Source: Croceibacterium_B sp963811255
Lineage (GTDB): Bacteria > Pseudomonadota > Alphaproteobacteria > Sphingomonadales > Sphingomonadaceae
Direction of reading: 5' to 3'
DNA: 64,000 nt
Assembly: GCA_963811255.1 (NCBI GenBank)
Contig: CAWEQI010000003.1
Location: forward strand, 1,426,001 to 1,490,000
This document shows positions 49,375 through 57,813 of this stretch, piece by piece. The notes under the pieces are model-generated. The model did not search any database. It was not told the DNA's origin and was given only the letters and a program-made list of their open reading frames with translations. The translations under genes and the position numbers were made by a program. Each line of letters begins with the position of its first letter. The stretch's first letter is position 1.

Positions 49375-49830
49375 TCAGTCGGCGTGCTCCAGAGTGCGCT
49401 TCATCTGGCTGGCCCGGTCGTGGCCTTTCCGGATCGAAGCGAAGCACTTTTCGAGCGCCCCGCGCGTGGCGGCGCCGAGTTTGTCGTCGTCCATCGCGGC
49501 CTGGAACTTGTCGCGAATATAGTCCTCGCCGCGCTCGACTTCGCTGATGATCGCTTCCTCGTCCTCGCCGGTGACCTTGTCCTTCAGGTCGAGCCAGCTG
49601 CGGTGCACCGAGCCGGCGGTCGAGCTTTCGGTCCGCGGATCGCCGCCTATCGAGCGGACATGGCTCTGCAGGTCGGCGGCGACCTGGCTGCGCTCATCTG
49701 CCATGTGGCGGAAGAACTGCTGGTGATTCATATTGTCGCTCCGCTCGGCGGCGTCGCGATAACCTTTAACGCTATCCAGCGTGGTGGCGATGAGGGTGTT
49801 GGTGACATCGATATCGTGCGACTTGTCCAT
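49375..49830 (-). CDS. PA2169/DUF2383 four-helix-bundle protein
   Basis: 151 aa from ATG 49830 (GGAGGA upstream). D-V-T-N-T-L-I-A-T-T-L-D-S-V-K-G-Y-type opening with a ferritin-like pattern: E-R-S-D-N-M-N-H-Q-Q-F, D-E-R-S-Q-V, and E-S-S-T-A-G-S-V-H-R-S-W. Members are often stress-induced; metal binding is uncertain. An EcfG-type promoter is upstream. Confidence 0.85.
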   Translation of the reverse strand: MDKSHDIDVTNTLIATTLDSVKGYRDAAERSDNMNHQQFFRHMADERSQVAADLQSHVRSIGGDPRTESSTAGSVHRSWLDLKDKVTGEDEEAIISEVERGEDYIRDKFQAAMDDDKLGAATRGALEKCFASIRKGHDRASQMKRTLEHAD

Positions 49831-49865
49831 GAAGTCCTCCGTTTGCTTTAGGGTTACACCCAACC

Positions 49866-49891
49866 AACCGGCGCAAACGGAGGGACGTTCC
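49866..49891 (-). promoter_or_regulatory. EcfG-type promoter for the DUF2383 gene
   Basis: On the minus strand GGAAC (49891-49887), 17 bases, GGTT (49869-49866), about 36 bases before ATG 49830. Confidence 0.6.
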
Positions 49892-49948
49892 GGGAAAACC
49901 CAGCGGAAACGGTGAGTTGCGCCAGACAGCGGACCGGCGAAGGAACGC

Positions 49949-51241
49949 TCAGTCGACCCACTGAACATCGGCGCCGAGAGCGCCGAAGTTGTCGACGAAG
50001 TGAGGGTGCGCGCGGCGGATCGGATCGGCGTCGAGGATCGTCGATTCGCCTTCGATCGAGCTCGCCACCATCAGCAAAGCGATCGCCACGCGGATGATGT
50101 AGGGGCTGGTCACCGTCGCCGGGGCAAGCGGTTCGCCGCCGAAGGTGATCAGCCGGTGCGGGTCGCATAGCAGCGTGTGCGCACCGAACAGGCTCAGCTC
50201 GGTGTGCCAGGTGAGCCCGCCTTCGTAGACCTTGTTCCAGAACATCGTCTGACCTTCGGCCTTAACCCCCAGGGCAATGAAGATCGGCAGCAGGTCGGCC
50301 AGGATATATGGCCATGGCGCCGCTTCCACCTTGGTGATCAGATGCGAGGTGAAGTTTTCCCGCACCTTGAGCTTTTCCGGAGCGGTCAGGCGCGACCAGC
50401 CTCCCTCGTGCGCCACCTCGGCGCCGAACTTCCAGAACGTGCGGTCGATCAGGTCGAAATGCTCGGGGCAGCCGTTGCGCACCGAGATGTCGCCGCCGGT
50501 CACCGCCGAAAGCGCCAGGAAAGTGGCGATCTCGTGGAAGTCATCGTTGAAGGTGTAGTCCGCCCCGCCGAGCTTCGCCCCGCCCTCGACCGAGACCATC
50601 GAGGTGCCCTTGCCGACGATTGTTGCCCCGCACAACTCGAGAAACGCGCACATCTCCTGCACATGCGGCTCGCAGGCGGCGTTGACGATCTGCGAGGTCC
50701 CCGGCACCGTCAGCGCGCTGAGGATGAAGTTCTCGGTGGTGGTGACAGAGGCGTACTCGAGCCACATCCGCGCCGCCTGGCCCTTGCCGGTCGAGCGGAA
50801 GACGATCTCATGACCCGCCTGGCTCACCTCCGCCCCGAACGCGCGGAACACCTCGACATGCGGATCGATCTCGCGGGCGCCGAGCGTGCAGCCTTTCACA
50901 TCATGTTCGAGCCGCGCTTCGCCGAGCCGCACCAGCAACCCGGGAATCATCATGATCGACGCACGCATCGCCTGCGGCAGGGTCGCCTTGGCACCCGCGG
51001 GAATGGTCGAATGGTCGATGGTCAGGACCTTGTCCGTGCGGTCCCAGTCGACAGTCGAGCCGAGTTCGCCGAAGAAGCGCACGCTGCGTTCGACGTCGGT
51101 GATCTCGGGGACGTTGCGCAGCCGCACCGGGGCGTCGGTCAGCAGCGTGGCGCACAGCACCGGCAGCACGGCATTCTTGTTGGCCGACGGCTCGATCCGG
51201 CCGGTCAGCCGACGGCCGCCGCGCACCAGCAGCGAACTCAT
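49949..51241 (-). CDS. UDP-N-acetylglucosamine 1-carboxyvinyltransferase-like protein (MurA paralogue)
   Basis: A 430-aa EPSP-synthase-fold protein. MurA features are S-A-N-K-N-A-V-L-P near residue 19 and the loop G-C-T-L-G-A-R-E near residue 117 with the PEP-binding Cys. Canonical MurA has N-A-A-L-P and G-G-C-A-I-G; the differences, and a gene context with folE rather than cell-wall genes, suggest a paralogue (MurZ-like or divergent). The enzyme would transfer enolpyruvyl to UDP-GlcNAc. It is 34 bp downstream of folE on the same strand. Confidence 0.85.
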   Translation of the reverse strand: MSSLLVRGGRRLTGRIEPSANKNAVLPVLCATLLTDAPVRLRNVPEITDVERSVRFFGELGSTVDWDRTDKVLTIDHSTIPAGAKATLPQAMRASIMMIPGLLVRLGEARLEHDVKGCTLGAREIDPHVEVFRAFGAEVSQAGHEIVFRSTGKGQAARMWLEYASVTTTENFILSALTVPGTSQIVNAACEPHVQEMCAFLELCGATIVGKGTSMVSVEGGAKLGGADYTFNDDFHEIATFLALSAVTGGDISVRNGCPEHFDLIDRTFWKFGAEVAHEGGWSRLTAPEKLKVRENFTSHLITKVEAAPWPYILADLLPIFIALGVKAEGQTMFWNKVYEGGLTWHTELSLFGAHTLLCDPHRLITFGGEPLAPATVTSPYIIRVAIALLMVASSIEGESTILDADPIRRAHPHFVDNFGALGADVQWVD

Positions 51242-51275
51242 GTATCCATTCTCCGAATGTCCCTCATGCGCAGCG

Positions 51276-51917
51276 TCAATAGCCCATCAGCTTGAGCACT
51301 TCCTCGCGGCTGCGCTGGTCGCTGCGGAAGATCCCCATCACCCGGCTGGTGACCATGTTGACACCCGGCGTGCGCACGCCTCGCGCGGTCATGCACGCAT
51401 GGCTTGCCTCGATCACCACCGCCACGCCGCGCGGGCGCAAGTTGTCCCAGATGCACTGCGCGACCTCGGCGGTGAGCTTTTCCTGGATCTGCAGCCGGCG
51501 GGCAAAGCCGTGCAGCACCCGGGCGAGCTTGGAGATGCCGACCACGTAGTCGGTCGGAAGGTAGGCGATCGCCGCCCTGCCGATGATCGGCGCCATGTGG
51601 TGTTCGCAGTGGCTCTGGAAGGGGATATCCTTGAGCAGAACGATCTCGTCGTAGCCGCCGACTTCCTCGAACACACGGCTAAGATGGATCGCCGGGTCCT
51701 CGGTGTACCCGATACAATATTCTTTCCATGCCCGGGCGACGCGCGAGGGCGTGTCGAGCAGGCCTTCCCGCGACGGATCGTCGCCGGCCCAGCGGATCAG
51801 CGTGCGGACCGCCTCCTGCACGTCCTCGGGTACCGGCGGCTTGCCGCGCGGATCGTCTTCGTCGGGGCCTACCAGGCTGCTCAAGGGCGCTGTCTCCAAA
51901 CCGTCTCGCGGCCCCAT
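51276..51917 (-). CDS. folE: GTP cyclohydrolase I
   Basis: 213 aa. First step of tetrahydrofolate synthesis, making dihydroneopterin triphosphate from GTP. Zinc and active-site motifs S-H-C-E-H-H-M near residue 110 and H-A-C-M-T-A-R-G-V near residue 180 are intact, as is G-I-S-K-L-A-R. The N-terminal 25 residues are variable. Followed closely by the MurA paralogue, probably co-transcribed. Confidence 0.95.
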   Translation of the reverse strand: MGPRDGLETAPLSSLVGPDEDDPRGKPPVPEDVQEAVRTLIRWAGDDPSREGLLDTPSRVARAWKEYCIGYTEDPAIHLSRVFEEVGGYDEIVLLKDIPFQSHCEHHMAPIIGRAAIAYLPTDYVVGISKLARVLHGFARRLQIQEKLTAEVAQCIWDNLRPRGVAVVIEASHACMTARGVRTPGVNMVTSRVMGIFRSDQRSREEVLKLMGY

Positions 51918-51999
51918 AGGCTGCCGCCGCGCAAAACGCCACGGCCACCGGGGACAAGTTGCGAACGGATCAGGAGTTTGCCGGTTTCCTCGGGCGCGG

Positions 52000-52491
52000 T
52001 CAGGCCTCGGCGTCCTCGAGCAACTCCGGCGTCACCTCTGCCTCCGCGCATTCGGCTGGCTTGCGACGGTTGAAAACGGCGCGCATGTGCCGCTCGTCTT
52101 CCTCGGTGAGGTGCTCGGCGTAGTCGGGGAAGTTCTTGGCCTCCTCCTCGTCGATATGATGGAGGTAGCAGTCGCGCAGCGCCTTGAACTTGGTCATCCA
52201 CGCGCCCGAGGACATCGGGGTGGCGGCGAGGTCGTTGAGCATTTCCTCGATCCGCTCGTGCTCGGCGACCGAGTGCCGCGTCTCGTCGGTGGTCTCGGGC
52301 TTGCGCATCATCGTCGAATAGAGCGCCTGCTCCTCGGCCGCGGCGTGGCTCTTGGCTTCCCTGGTGAATCGCTCGAACAGCTCGGCGCGCTGTTCGCTGT
52401 TGCCCTGGGTCTCGCCAAGGGCATCGAGCAGGTCGCGGTGCAGTTCGTGGTCCATGATCAAACGACCGAAGATGTCGGGTACTGAAGGCAT
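52000..52491 (-). CDS. Hemerythrin-like (HHE) domain protein
   Basis: A 163-aa helical protein with the metal-ligand pattern: D-H-E-L-H near residue 14, S-H-A-A-A-E-E near residue 48, V-A-E-H-E-R-I near 75, and Y-L-H-H-I-D-E-E-E near 110. HHE proteins bind di-iron and take part in oxygen or NO sensing and stress. Shine-Dalgarno AGGAG precedes ATG 52491. An EcfG-type promoter lies just upstream. Confidence 0.88.
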   Translation of the reverse strand: MPSVPDIFGRLIMDHELHRDLLDALGETQGNSEQRAELFERFTREAKSHAAAEEQALYSTMMRKPETTDETRHSVAEHERIEEMLNDLAATPMSSGAWMTKFKALRDCYLHHIDEEEAKNFPDYAEHLTEEDERHMRAVFNRRKPAECAEAEVTPELLEDAEA

Positions 52492-52527
52492 TCATATGCT
52501 CCTGTTCAGCCGCCCTTCGCCGGATTC

Positions 52528-52552
52528 AACAGGCGAAAGGGCACGCGGTTCC
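52528..52552 (-). promoter_or_regulatory. EcfG-type promoter for the hemerythrin-like gene
   Basis: On the minus strand GGAAC (52552-52548), 17 bases, GTT (52530-52528), 37 bases before ATG 52491. Confidence 0.65.
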
Positions 52553-52598
52553 GCCGTCGGGGTCTGGCAAAAGCGCGCGCCCGCGCCATATTCGTTCG

Positions 52599-53003
52599 GT
52601 GCACGGAACAGGTCGAACAAGGCCCGGCAGGGCCGAGATCGAGGCGCTGGCGGGCGCCGCCCTCGAGGCGCTCCCGCCGCGGTTCCGCTCCCGGTGCGCC
52701 GATGTGGTCGTGAAGGTGGAGGAATTCGCCACCCCGGAGCAGCTCGCGTCAGTCGGCCTCGACGACCGATGGCGGCTCAGCGGGCTCTACGAAGGCCGCC
52801 CGCTAAGCGAGCGGTCGATCTGGGACGCGGGCGAAATGCCGGCGATCGTCACGCTTTTTCGCCAGCCGCTGCTCGAGGAATGGCGCGCCACCGGTGTTCG
52901 GCTCGACGAGCTCGTGGCCCACGTGGTGATCCACGAAATCGGACACCATTTCGGCTTTTCCGACGATACCATGCACCGGCTGGAGGACGGGGAGGAGTTC
53001 TAG
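52599..53003 (+). CDS. Metallopeptidase family protein (DUF1025-like)
   Basis: A 134-aa minimal zincin. The motif H-E-I-G-H-H-F-G-F-S-D at residues about 112-122 gives the H-E-x-x-H zinc site with the downstream G-F-S-D of the family. G-L-Y-E-G-R-P-L and I-V-T-L-F-R-Q-P-L are also typical. The start is a GTG at 52599. The substrate is unknown. Confidence 0.88.
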   Translation: MHGTGRTRPGRAEIEALAGAALEALPPRFRSRCADVVVKVEEFATPEQLASVGLDDRWRLSGLYEGRPLSERSIWDAGEMPAIVTLFRQPLLEEWRATGVRLDELVAHVVIHEIGHHFGFSDDTMHRLEDGEEF

Positions 53004-53091
53004 GGGGCTTGGGATTGGCCAAGCACCGCCCGACCCAAGCCAGGCGCACCCCGTAACGAGATCCCCGCACAGTGCGCTTGAACTCCGCAGT

Positions 53092-54361
53092 TCAAGTCGT
53101 CTTCGAAGTCAAAAGCAACGGGTACTGCGGCGGGAGGTCCTGACGGCTGGCGCTACGAAGCACCAGAAACCCAGCTCCTATCAGAAGCAACAATGCGAAC
53201 GCCGACAACGATAACGGATGCGATACGAGCCCGTGGGCGGTGCTTCCGGGCTGGCTGGCTTCACGGACCGTGTCCACCACGAAGCCATAGCCGGTCGCCA
53301 TCCATGACAGCACCAGCAGCAGTAGCAACTGCCAACGGGGAGGATGCTCCATGATCAGAGGCAGCACGTAGGCGATGCCGACGCCCAAGATCGTCAGATC
53401 GTAATCGAGGTTGTACGGGCTGACGAGGAACGACGCGACGCAGGCCACTGCCGCAACAACGCGCGGCTCGTAGCCGTACCGCCACACGTACCAGAGGAAG
53501 CAGAACTCCGCCGAGTGCGACCGCAAAGTTGGCGGCGAGCGCCAGCGAGGCCGGTACGCCGAAAGATCTGACGGCAGCATAGATCGAACTCATGCGGAAA
53601 AGCGGATAAGCTCCGCCTAGCAAGAAGCGCCCCGCCTCCCGCGCGCCGTGCAGGAATGCCACCCAGATACCGGGGCCGAAGACCCCAGTCGAAATCGCGA
53701 GGGAAATGACGACGATAACGGTGGCGGTCGCGATGACCGTCCAGCGTCGCTTCAACAGCGAAAGCAGCGCCAGCCCCCCGGCTAGGTGCGGCTTCAGGAC
53801 CATTAGGCCCAGTGGCACTCCGGCGATCGTACGGTCGCGCATGAATGCCAAGAGAAAACAGCCGACGAGTCCTCCGGTCAGGAAGCCGTTCTGTCCGGTC
53901 CTGATCGTGATCAGGACAGTCGGTAGAATCGCGATCAGGACGCCAGTCAGGTGGTCGCCTGCAATTCGTCGCAGGACCAACAGGTAAAATGCGAAGCTGC
54001 TCGCGGTAAACAGCAGATAGGCAAGGCCGACGGGCATCCGCGCCAGAACCCCAACGAGCAGCAAATACGGCGGCGGATAGGTCCACGGCATTAGGCTTTG
54101 AGTGCCGGTGATCGACTGCTGCGCGGCCAAAGTGTCGGATATGTTGTAAGTTTCGTTCGCCTGCCCGTGGTTCTCCATGGTCCCGGCGATATAGAACACG
54201 TCAAAGTCGGTCAGCGCCTTCTCTTGCCCAAGCAGGGCAGGCGCCTGAAACAGGACGGCGCTCACAAGCGCCAGCACAGCGGAGACCACCAGAATGGCCA
54301 CAAGGACCAGACGGCTGACGGCTAGCCCCGCTTGCGTCGCATCCCAGTTGTCAATGCTCAT
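53092..54361 (-). pseudogene. GT87/DUF2029-type membrane glycosyltransferase, one frameshift
   Basis: It starts M-S-I-D-N-W-D at 54361. The first about 285 codons have many hydrophobic spans, the luminal D-F-D-V-F-Y-I-A-G motif near residue 53, and W-T-Y-P-P-P-Y-L-L-L near residue 95, characteristic of mannosyltransferase-like GT87 proteins using polyprenyl-phosphate sugars. Near 53510 the frame shifts by one (a T pair in C-T-G-C-T-T-C-C-T) and continues as L-W-Y-V-W-R-Y-G-Y-E-P-R to 53092. Repaired, it is about 422 aa. The only clear frameshift in the core part of the window. Confidence 0.75.
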
Positions 54362-54577
54362 CGGGCCGCTCCGAAGCCGAAGTTCTTGCCGTCATTCCGC
54401 CCGAACGACGAATCGGAGCGATATGGTTAACAGTCTCAAGAAAGGATTAAGGCGTACCACCGAGTTCGGCTGTCGCCGAGCAATTGCCCAAGCATAAAAC
54501 TCGCGTGCAGACACCCCAAGGTTCGACGAAATACAAGCAGGCAGTTTGAACCCCTCTTTGGGGGGCGGAGTGCTTGT

Positions 54578-54654
54578 TGGCGCGCCCGGAAGGATTCGAA
54601 CCTCCGGCCCCCAAATTCGTAGTCTGGTGCTCTATCCAGCTGAGCTACGGGCGC
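54578..54654 (-). tRNA. tRNA-Arg (anticodon ACG)
   Basis: A 77-nt cloverleaf on the minus strand. The acceptor GCGCCCG pairs with CGGGCGC, the discriminator is G and CCA is encoded (54580-54578). The anticodon loop is CTACGAA and the T-loop is GTTCGAATC. Confidence 0.97.
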
Positions 54655-54700
54655 GCGTCGAGGGCGCCACATAAGGGGGCGTCCACGGCTTGGCAATCCC

Positions 54701-55111
54701 TTAGGCCGTCAGGCCGATAAGCAGCGCCCGGTCGAGCGGCGACATCGGCAAGGCGGCGGCTTCGGCCGGAGCGAACCAGCCCCACGCCTGCCCTTCGCAC
54801 GATCGCGGCTGGCCATGCCACGCCAGACATTCGTAAAGAATCAAGACAATTCCGCGCCTCCCTCCGCCACCGGGATCGTCAACGAAGCCCGCCGCCCTCA
54901 TCGCCGCCGCATCGACCGCTAGGCCGAGTTCCTCGGTCAGTTCCCGGCGCAAGGCAAGTCGCGGATTTTCCCCGCTTTCCACTTTGCCTCCGGGGAATTC
55001 CCACAGCCCGGCATGCGGCTTTCCGGGCAGCGCCTGCTGCAGCAGCAGGCGTCCCGCGTCGTCGCGAATCGCCGCCGCGACCACTGCCAACCATGTCGGG
55101 TTTCTTGCCAA
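54701..55111 (-). CDS. mutT: Nudix hydrolase, 8-oxo-dGTP diphosphatase
   Basis: A 136-aa protein starting at a TTG. The Nudix box is complete: G-G-K-V-E-S-G-E then R-R-E-L-T-E-E-L-G. L-W-E-F-P-G-G-K preceding it is typical of MutT, which removes 8-oxo-dGTP from the nucleotide pool. It lies 46 bp after tRNA-Arg on the same strand. Confidence 0.9.
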   Translation of the reverse strand: MARNPTWLAVVAAAIRDDAGRLLLQQALPGKPHAGLWEFPGGKVESGENPRLALRRELTEELGLAVDAAAMRAAGFVDDPGGGGRRGIVLILYECLAWHGQPRSCEGQAWGWFAPAEAAALPMSPLDRALLIGLTA

Positions 55112-55190
55112 GCTGACCGATCCCTTGAACTTTTTCTTAATACTGACCTGTCACAGCAGACGCCGGCACCTAGCCAGGGGGACTAAGGCC

Positions 55191-55382
55191 ATGCGTTTGA
55201 TTGCAGTTCTGAAAGTGGTCTCCGCCGATGACCGTGGTGCAACCGCCATCGAATACGGCTTGATTCTGGCGATGGTTTTCCTCGCCATGCTCGGGGCGGT
55301 CGAGGGGTTCGGCAATGAGCTTGGCAACATGTTCAATGACGTCTCGTCCAATTCGGTTTCCGCGATGAACGGTGCCGTTTGA
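55191..55382 (+). CDS. Flp family type IVb pilin, copy 1
   Basis: A 63-aa prepilin. The short basic leader ends D-D-R-G, and the mature end is A-T-A-I-E-Y-G-L-I-L with Glu at +5 as in class IVb pilins. One hydrophobic helix follows. It differs from copy 2 in its tail. No tad assembly genes are in this window. Confidence 0.93.
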   Translation: MRLIAVLKVVSADDRGATAIEYGLILAMVFLAMLGAVEGFGNELGNMFNDVSSNSVSAMNGAV

Positions 55383-55508
55383 TCAGGAAAAACCCAGTCA
55401 GCCGAAGTTAGGAAAATTTCAACACATCGCTTCTAATCCCGGAAACTGCTTGATCCAGAAGACAGGGGGTCGAGCCGGGTACCGAAGATGAGAACCAGGA
55501 GACTGACC

Positions 55509-55679
55509 ATGAAGTTCTTCAACAATCTGCTTCGTGACGAAGCTGGCGCGACCGCCATCGAATATGGCCTGATTGCGGCTCTGATCGCCGTTGCGGCGAT
55601 CACCGCGATGTCGACCCTCGGCAGCACGCTGAGCAACACCTTCAATACCGTCAGCACCGACATGCAGGGCACGGTCTAA
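55509..55679 (+). CDS. Flp family type IVb pilin, copy 2
   Basis: 56 aa, from ATG 55509. Leader D-E-A-G followed by A-T-A-I-E-Y-G-L-I-A, then a hydrophobic helix and a polar tail (T-M-S-T-L-G-S-like). Probably the major pilin. It is 126 bp after copy 1 and followed by a terminator. Confidence 0.93.
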   Translation: MKFFNNLLRDEAGATAIEYGLIAALIAVAAITAMSTLGSTLSNTFNTVSTDMQGTV

Positions 55680-55706
55680 CAGACCTCGCCCAACGGCAAA
55701 TCGACG

Positions 55707-55737
55707 AGGGGCGGCAGGGAAACCTGCCGCCCCTTTT
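55707..55737 (+). terminator. Rho-independent terminator after the Flp pilins
   Basis: AGGGGCGGCAGG (55707-55718) pairs perfectly with CCTGCCGCCCCT (55723-55734) around a GAAA loop, followed by TTTT. Confidence 0.92.
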
Positions 55738-55766
55738 CGTTATCGCCGCGCCGCGCCGCGCCGCGC

Positions 55767-56750
55767 TTAAGTCTCCGTCCGCCGGCGCCTGCCGCGGCGT
55801 GACCGACGGTCGCCGATCCCGAGGAAACGATCCTCGCGTAAGCGTCGCAACTGCTTGGCGCTCTTGCCGGAAAGGGTTTCGAGTTCCTCGGCAAGCGCAT
55901 CGCCGAGGGCATTTGCCGCCGCTTCGGCATCGCGGTGGGCTCCGCCGACCGGTTCCTTGACGATGCGGTCGATCACCCTCAGCTCCGCGAGATCCTGCGC
56001 GGTCATCTTCATCGCTTCGGCCGCCTGCGGCGCCTTCTCGGCCGTGCGCCACAGGATCGAAGCGCAGCCTTCGGGCGAGATCACCGAATAGACGGCGTGC
56101 TCGAGCATCAGCACCCGCTCGGCGCTAGCCAGGGCGATCGCGCCGCCCGATCCGCCCTCGCCGACGATCGTCGCCACCATCGGGGTCGGCAATGCCAGGC
56201 AGGCTTCGGTCGAGCGGGCGATCGCCTCGGCCTGGCCGCGTTCCTCAGCCTCGACCCCCGGAAACGCGCCCGAGGTGTCGACCAGCGTTACAACCGGCAG
56301 GCCGAAGCGCCCGGCCATGTCCATCAGCCGGATCGCCTTGCGGTACCCTTCGGGCTTGCCCATGCCGAAATTGTGCCTGATCCGGCTCTGGGTATCGTTG
56401 CCCTTCTCCTGCCCGATCAGCATGACCTTGCGCCCGCGGAAAGTGGCGAACCCGCCGATGATCGCCTCGTCTTCGCCGAACAGGCGGTCGCCGCCGAGCG
56501 GGACGAACTCGTCGAACATCAGCTCGACGTAATCGTTGAAGTGGGGCCGCATCGGATGGCGGGCGACCTGCGTCTTCTGCCACGGAGTCAGCGCGGCGTA
56601 GGTGCCGGCGAGCAGTTCGGCGCTCTTGCCCTCGAGCCGCTTGATCTCGGCCGAAACGTCGACCTCGCCGTCTTCCGAAGCGGCGCGCAACTCGGCGATA
56701 CGGGCTTCGAGCGCCGCGACCGGCTTCTCGAACTCGAGATAGGAAATCAT
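55767..56750 (-). CDS. accA: Acetyl-CoA carboxylase carboxyltransferase subunit alpha
   Basis: 327 aa. Half of the carboxyltransferase that makes malonyl-CoA for fatty acid synthesis. S-Y-L-E-F-E-K-P-V-type start, V-T-L-V-D-T-S-G-A-F-P-G and G-E-G-G-S-G-G-A-I-A-L motifs are all present. The C-terminus is Arg-rich. xerD lies upstream on the same strand, 9 bp away. Confidence 0.96.
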   Translation of the reverse strand: MISYLEFEKPVAALEARIAELRAASEDGEVDVSAEIKRLEGKSAELLAGTYAALTPWQKTQVARHPMRPHFNDYVELMFDEFVPLGGDRLFGEDEAIIGGFATFRGRKVMLIGQEKGNDTQSRIRHNFGMGKPEGYRKAIRLMDMAGRFGLPVVTLVDTSGAFPGVEAEERGQAEAIARSTEACLALPTPMVATIVGEGGSGGAIALASAERVLMLEHAVYSVISPEGCASILWRTAEKAPQAAEAMKMTAQDLAELRVIDRIVKEPVGGAHRDAEAAANALGDALAEELETLSGKSAKQLRRLREDRFLGIGDRRSRRGRRRRTET

Positions 56751-56759
56751 GGTGCGGCG

Positions 56760-57635
56760 CTAGTCCGCGGAGCGCCGCTCGGCAAGGGGATGGCGTTCGT
56801 TGACCAGCGCCACCAAGCGCGCGGCGTCAACATGAGTGTAAATCTGCGTGGTGGCGATGTCGGCATGTCCGAGCAGCGTCTGCAGCACCCGCAGGTCGGC
56901 GCCTCCTTCGAGCAGGTGGGTGGCGAAGGCATGCCGCAGCACATGCGGGCTGAGCTTCGCCGGATCGAGAGTTGCGCGGGCGGCGAGCTCCTTCAGCAAT
57001 TGGAACAGGCGGACCCGCGTCAGGTGCTTGCCGCGCGACGGGAACAGGAACTTCCCGTCCGCGGGTCGGACCGAGAGCCACCGCGACAGCGCGTGGCGAG
57101 CGCGGCCGGAGACCGGCACCATCCGCTGCTGTCCGCCCTTGCCCATGATCGTCAGGAACGGAGCGTCGCGCGGCACGGCAGAGAGCGGCAGCGACACCAG
57201 CTCGCTTGCCCGCAGGCCCGAGCCGTACAGCAGCTCGATCAGCGCAAGCAGCCGCACGGCGGGCGGGCGATCGCTCGCCGCCTCCAACTCGGCGCGGGCG
57301 AACAGCGCCTCGACTTCGGCGTGGCTGAGAATCCTCGGGAGCGGCCGGCGCGTGGCCGGACGCGGCAACGCGGCCGAAGGATCATCCTGCCGCAAGCCCT
57401 CGTCGGTGAGGAAGCCATAGAACTGGCGCAAGGCCGAAGCCTTTCGGGCAACCGTCGAGGGCGCGAGATCGCCCCACTTGCCGGCCAGGCGGGCGAGTTC
57501 GTCGCGCTCGGCCTCGGAAAGATCGCCGATCAGCTCCTCCGCTCCCTCCAGGTCGCGCCGGTAGGCCGCCAGCGTGTTCGCCGCCGCCCCCCGCTCCGCG
57601 GCGAGCATGGCAAGAAAGGCATCGATCGGGGTCAT
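56760..57635 (-). CDS. xerD: Site-specific tyrosine recombinase XerD
   Basis: 291 aa from ATG 57635. The chromosome dimer-resolving recombinase with a SAM-like N-terminal domain and a catalytic domain. Active site: Arg in S-G-L-R-A-S-E-L near residue 140, H-V-L-R-H-A-F-A-T-H near residue 234, L-G-H-A-D near 258 and Tyr in Q-I-Y-T-H-V near 270. The XerD assignment (over XerC) follows gene context beside accA. Confidence 0.92.
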   Translation of the reverse strand: MTPIDAFLAMLAAERGAAANTLAAYRRDLEGAEELIGDLSEAERDELARLAGKWGDLAPSTVARKASALRQFYGFLTDEGLRQDDPSAALPRPATRRPLPRILSHAEVEALFARAELEAASDRPPAVRLLALIELLYGSGLRASELVSLPLSAVPRDAPFLTIMGKGGQQRMVPVSGRARHALSRWLSVRPADGKFLFPSRGKHLTRVRLFQLLKELAARATLDPAKLSPHVLRHAFATHLLEGGADLRVLQTLLGHADIATTQIYTHVDAARLVALVNERHPLAERRSAD

Positions 57636-57659
57636 CGAAACAAGGAGGCCCTCATCCAA

Positions 57660-57813
57660 CTCCGACTAAGCCCCTTACGGGCTAAGTCTACGTATCCTTC
57701 TCCCACCAGTGGGAGAAGGCCCGCGCTGCCGTTCTTTTCCCGTTGACGGGAGAAGGATAGCGAAGCTTGTGAGCGAAGCGAACTGGCGGAACTTGGATGA
57801 GGGCTCCTTCCTC
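57660..57813. repeat. Intergenic palindromic repeats
   Basis: C-C-T-T-C-T-C-C-C-A-C with its inverse at about 57696-57720, and T-T-C-T-T-T-T-C-C-C-G-T-T with its inverse near 57731-57755. This is the type of dispersed repeat common between genes. No gene seen. Confidence 0.55.
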
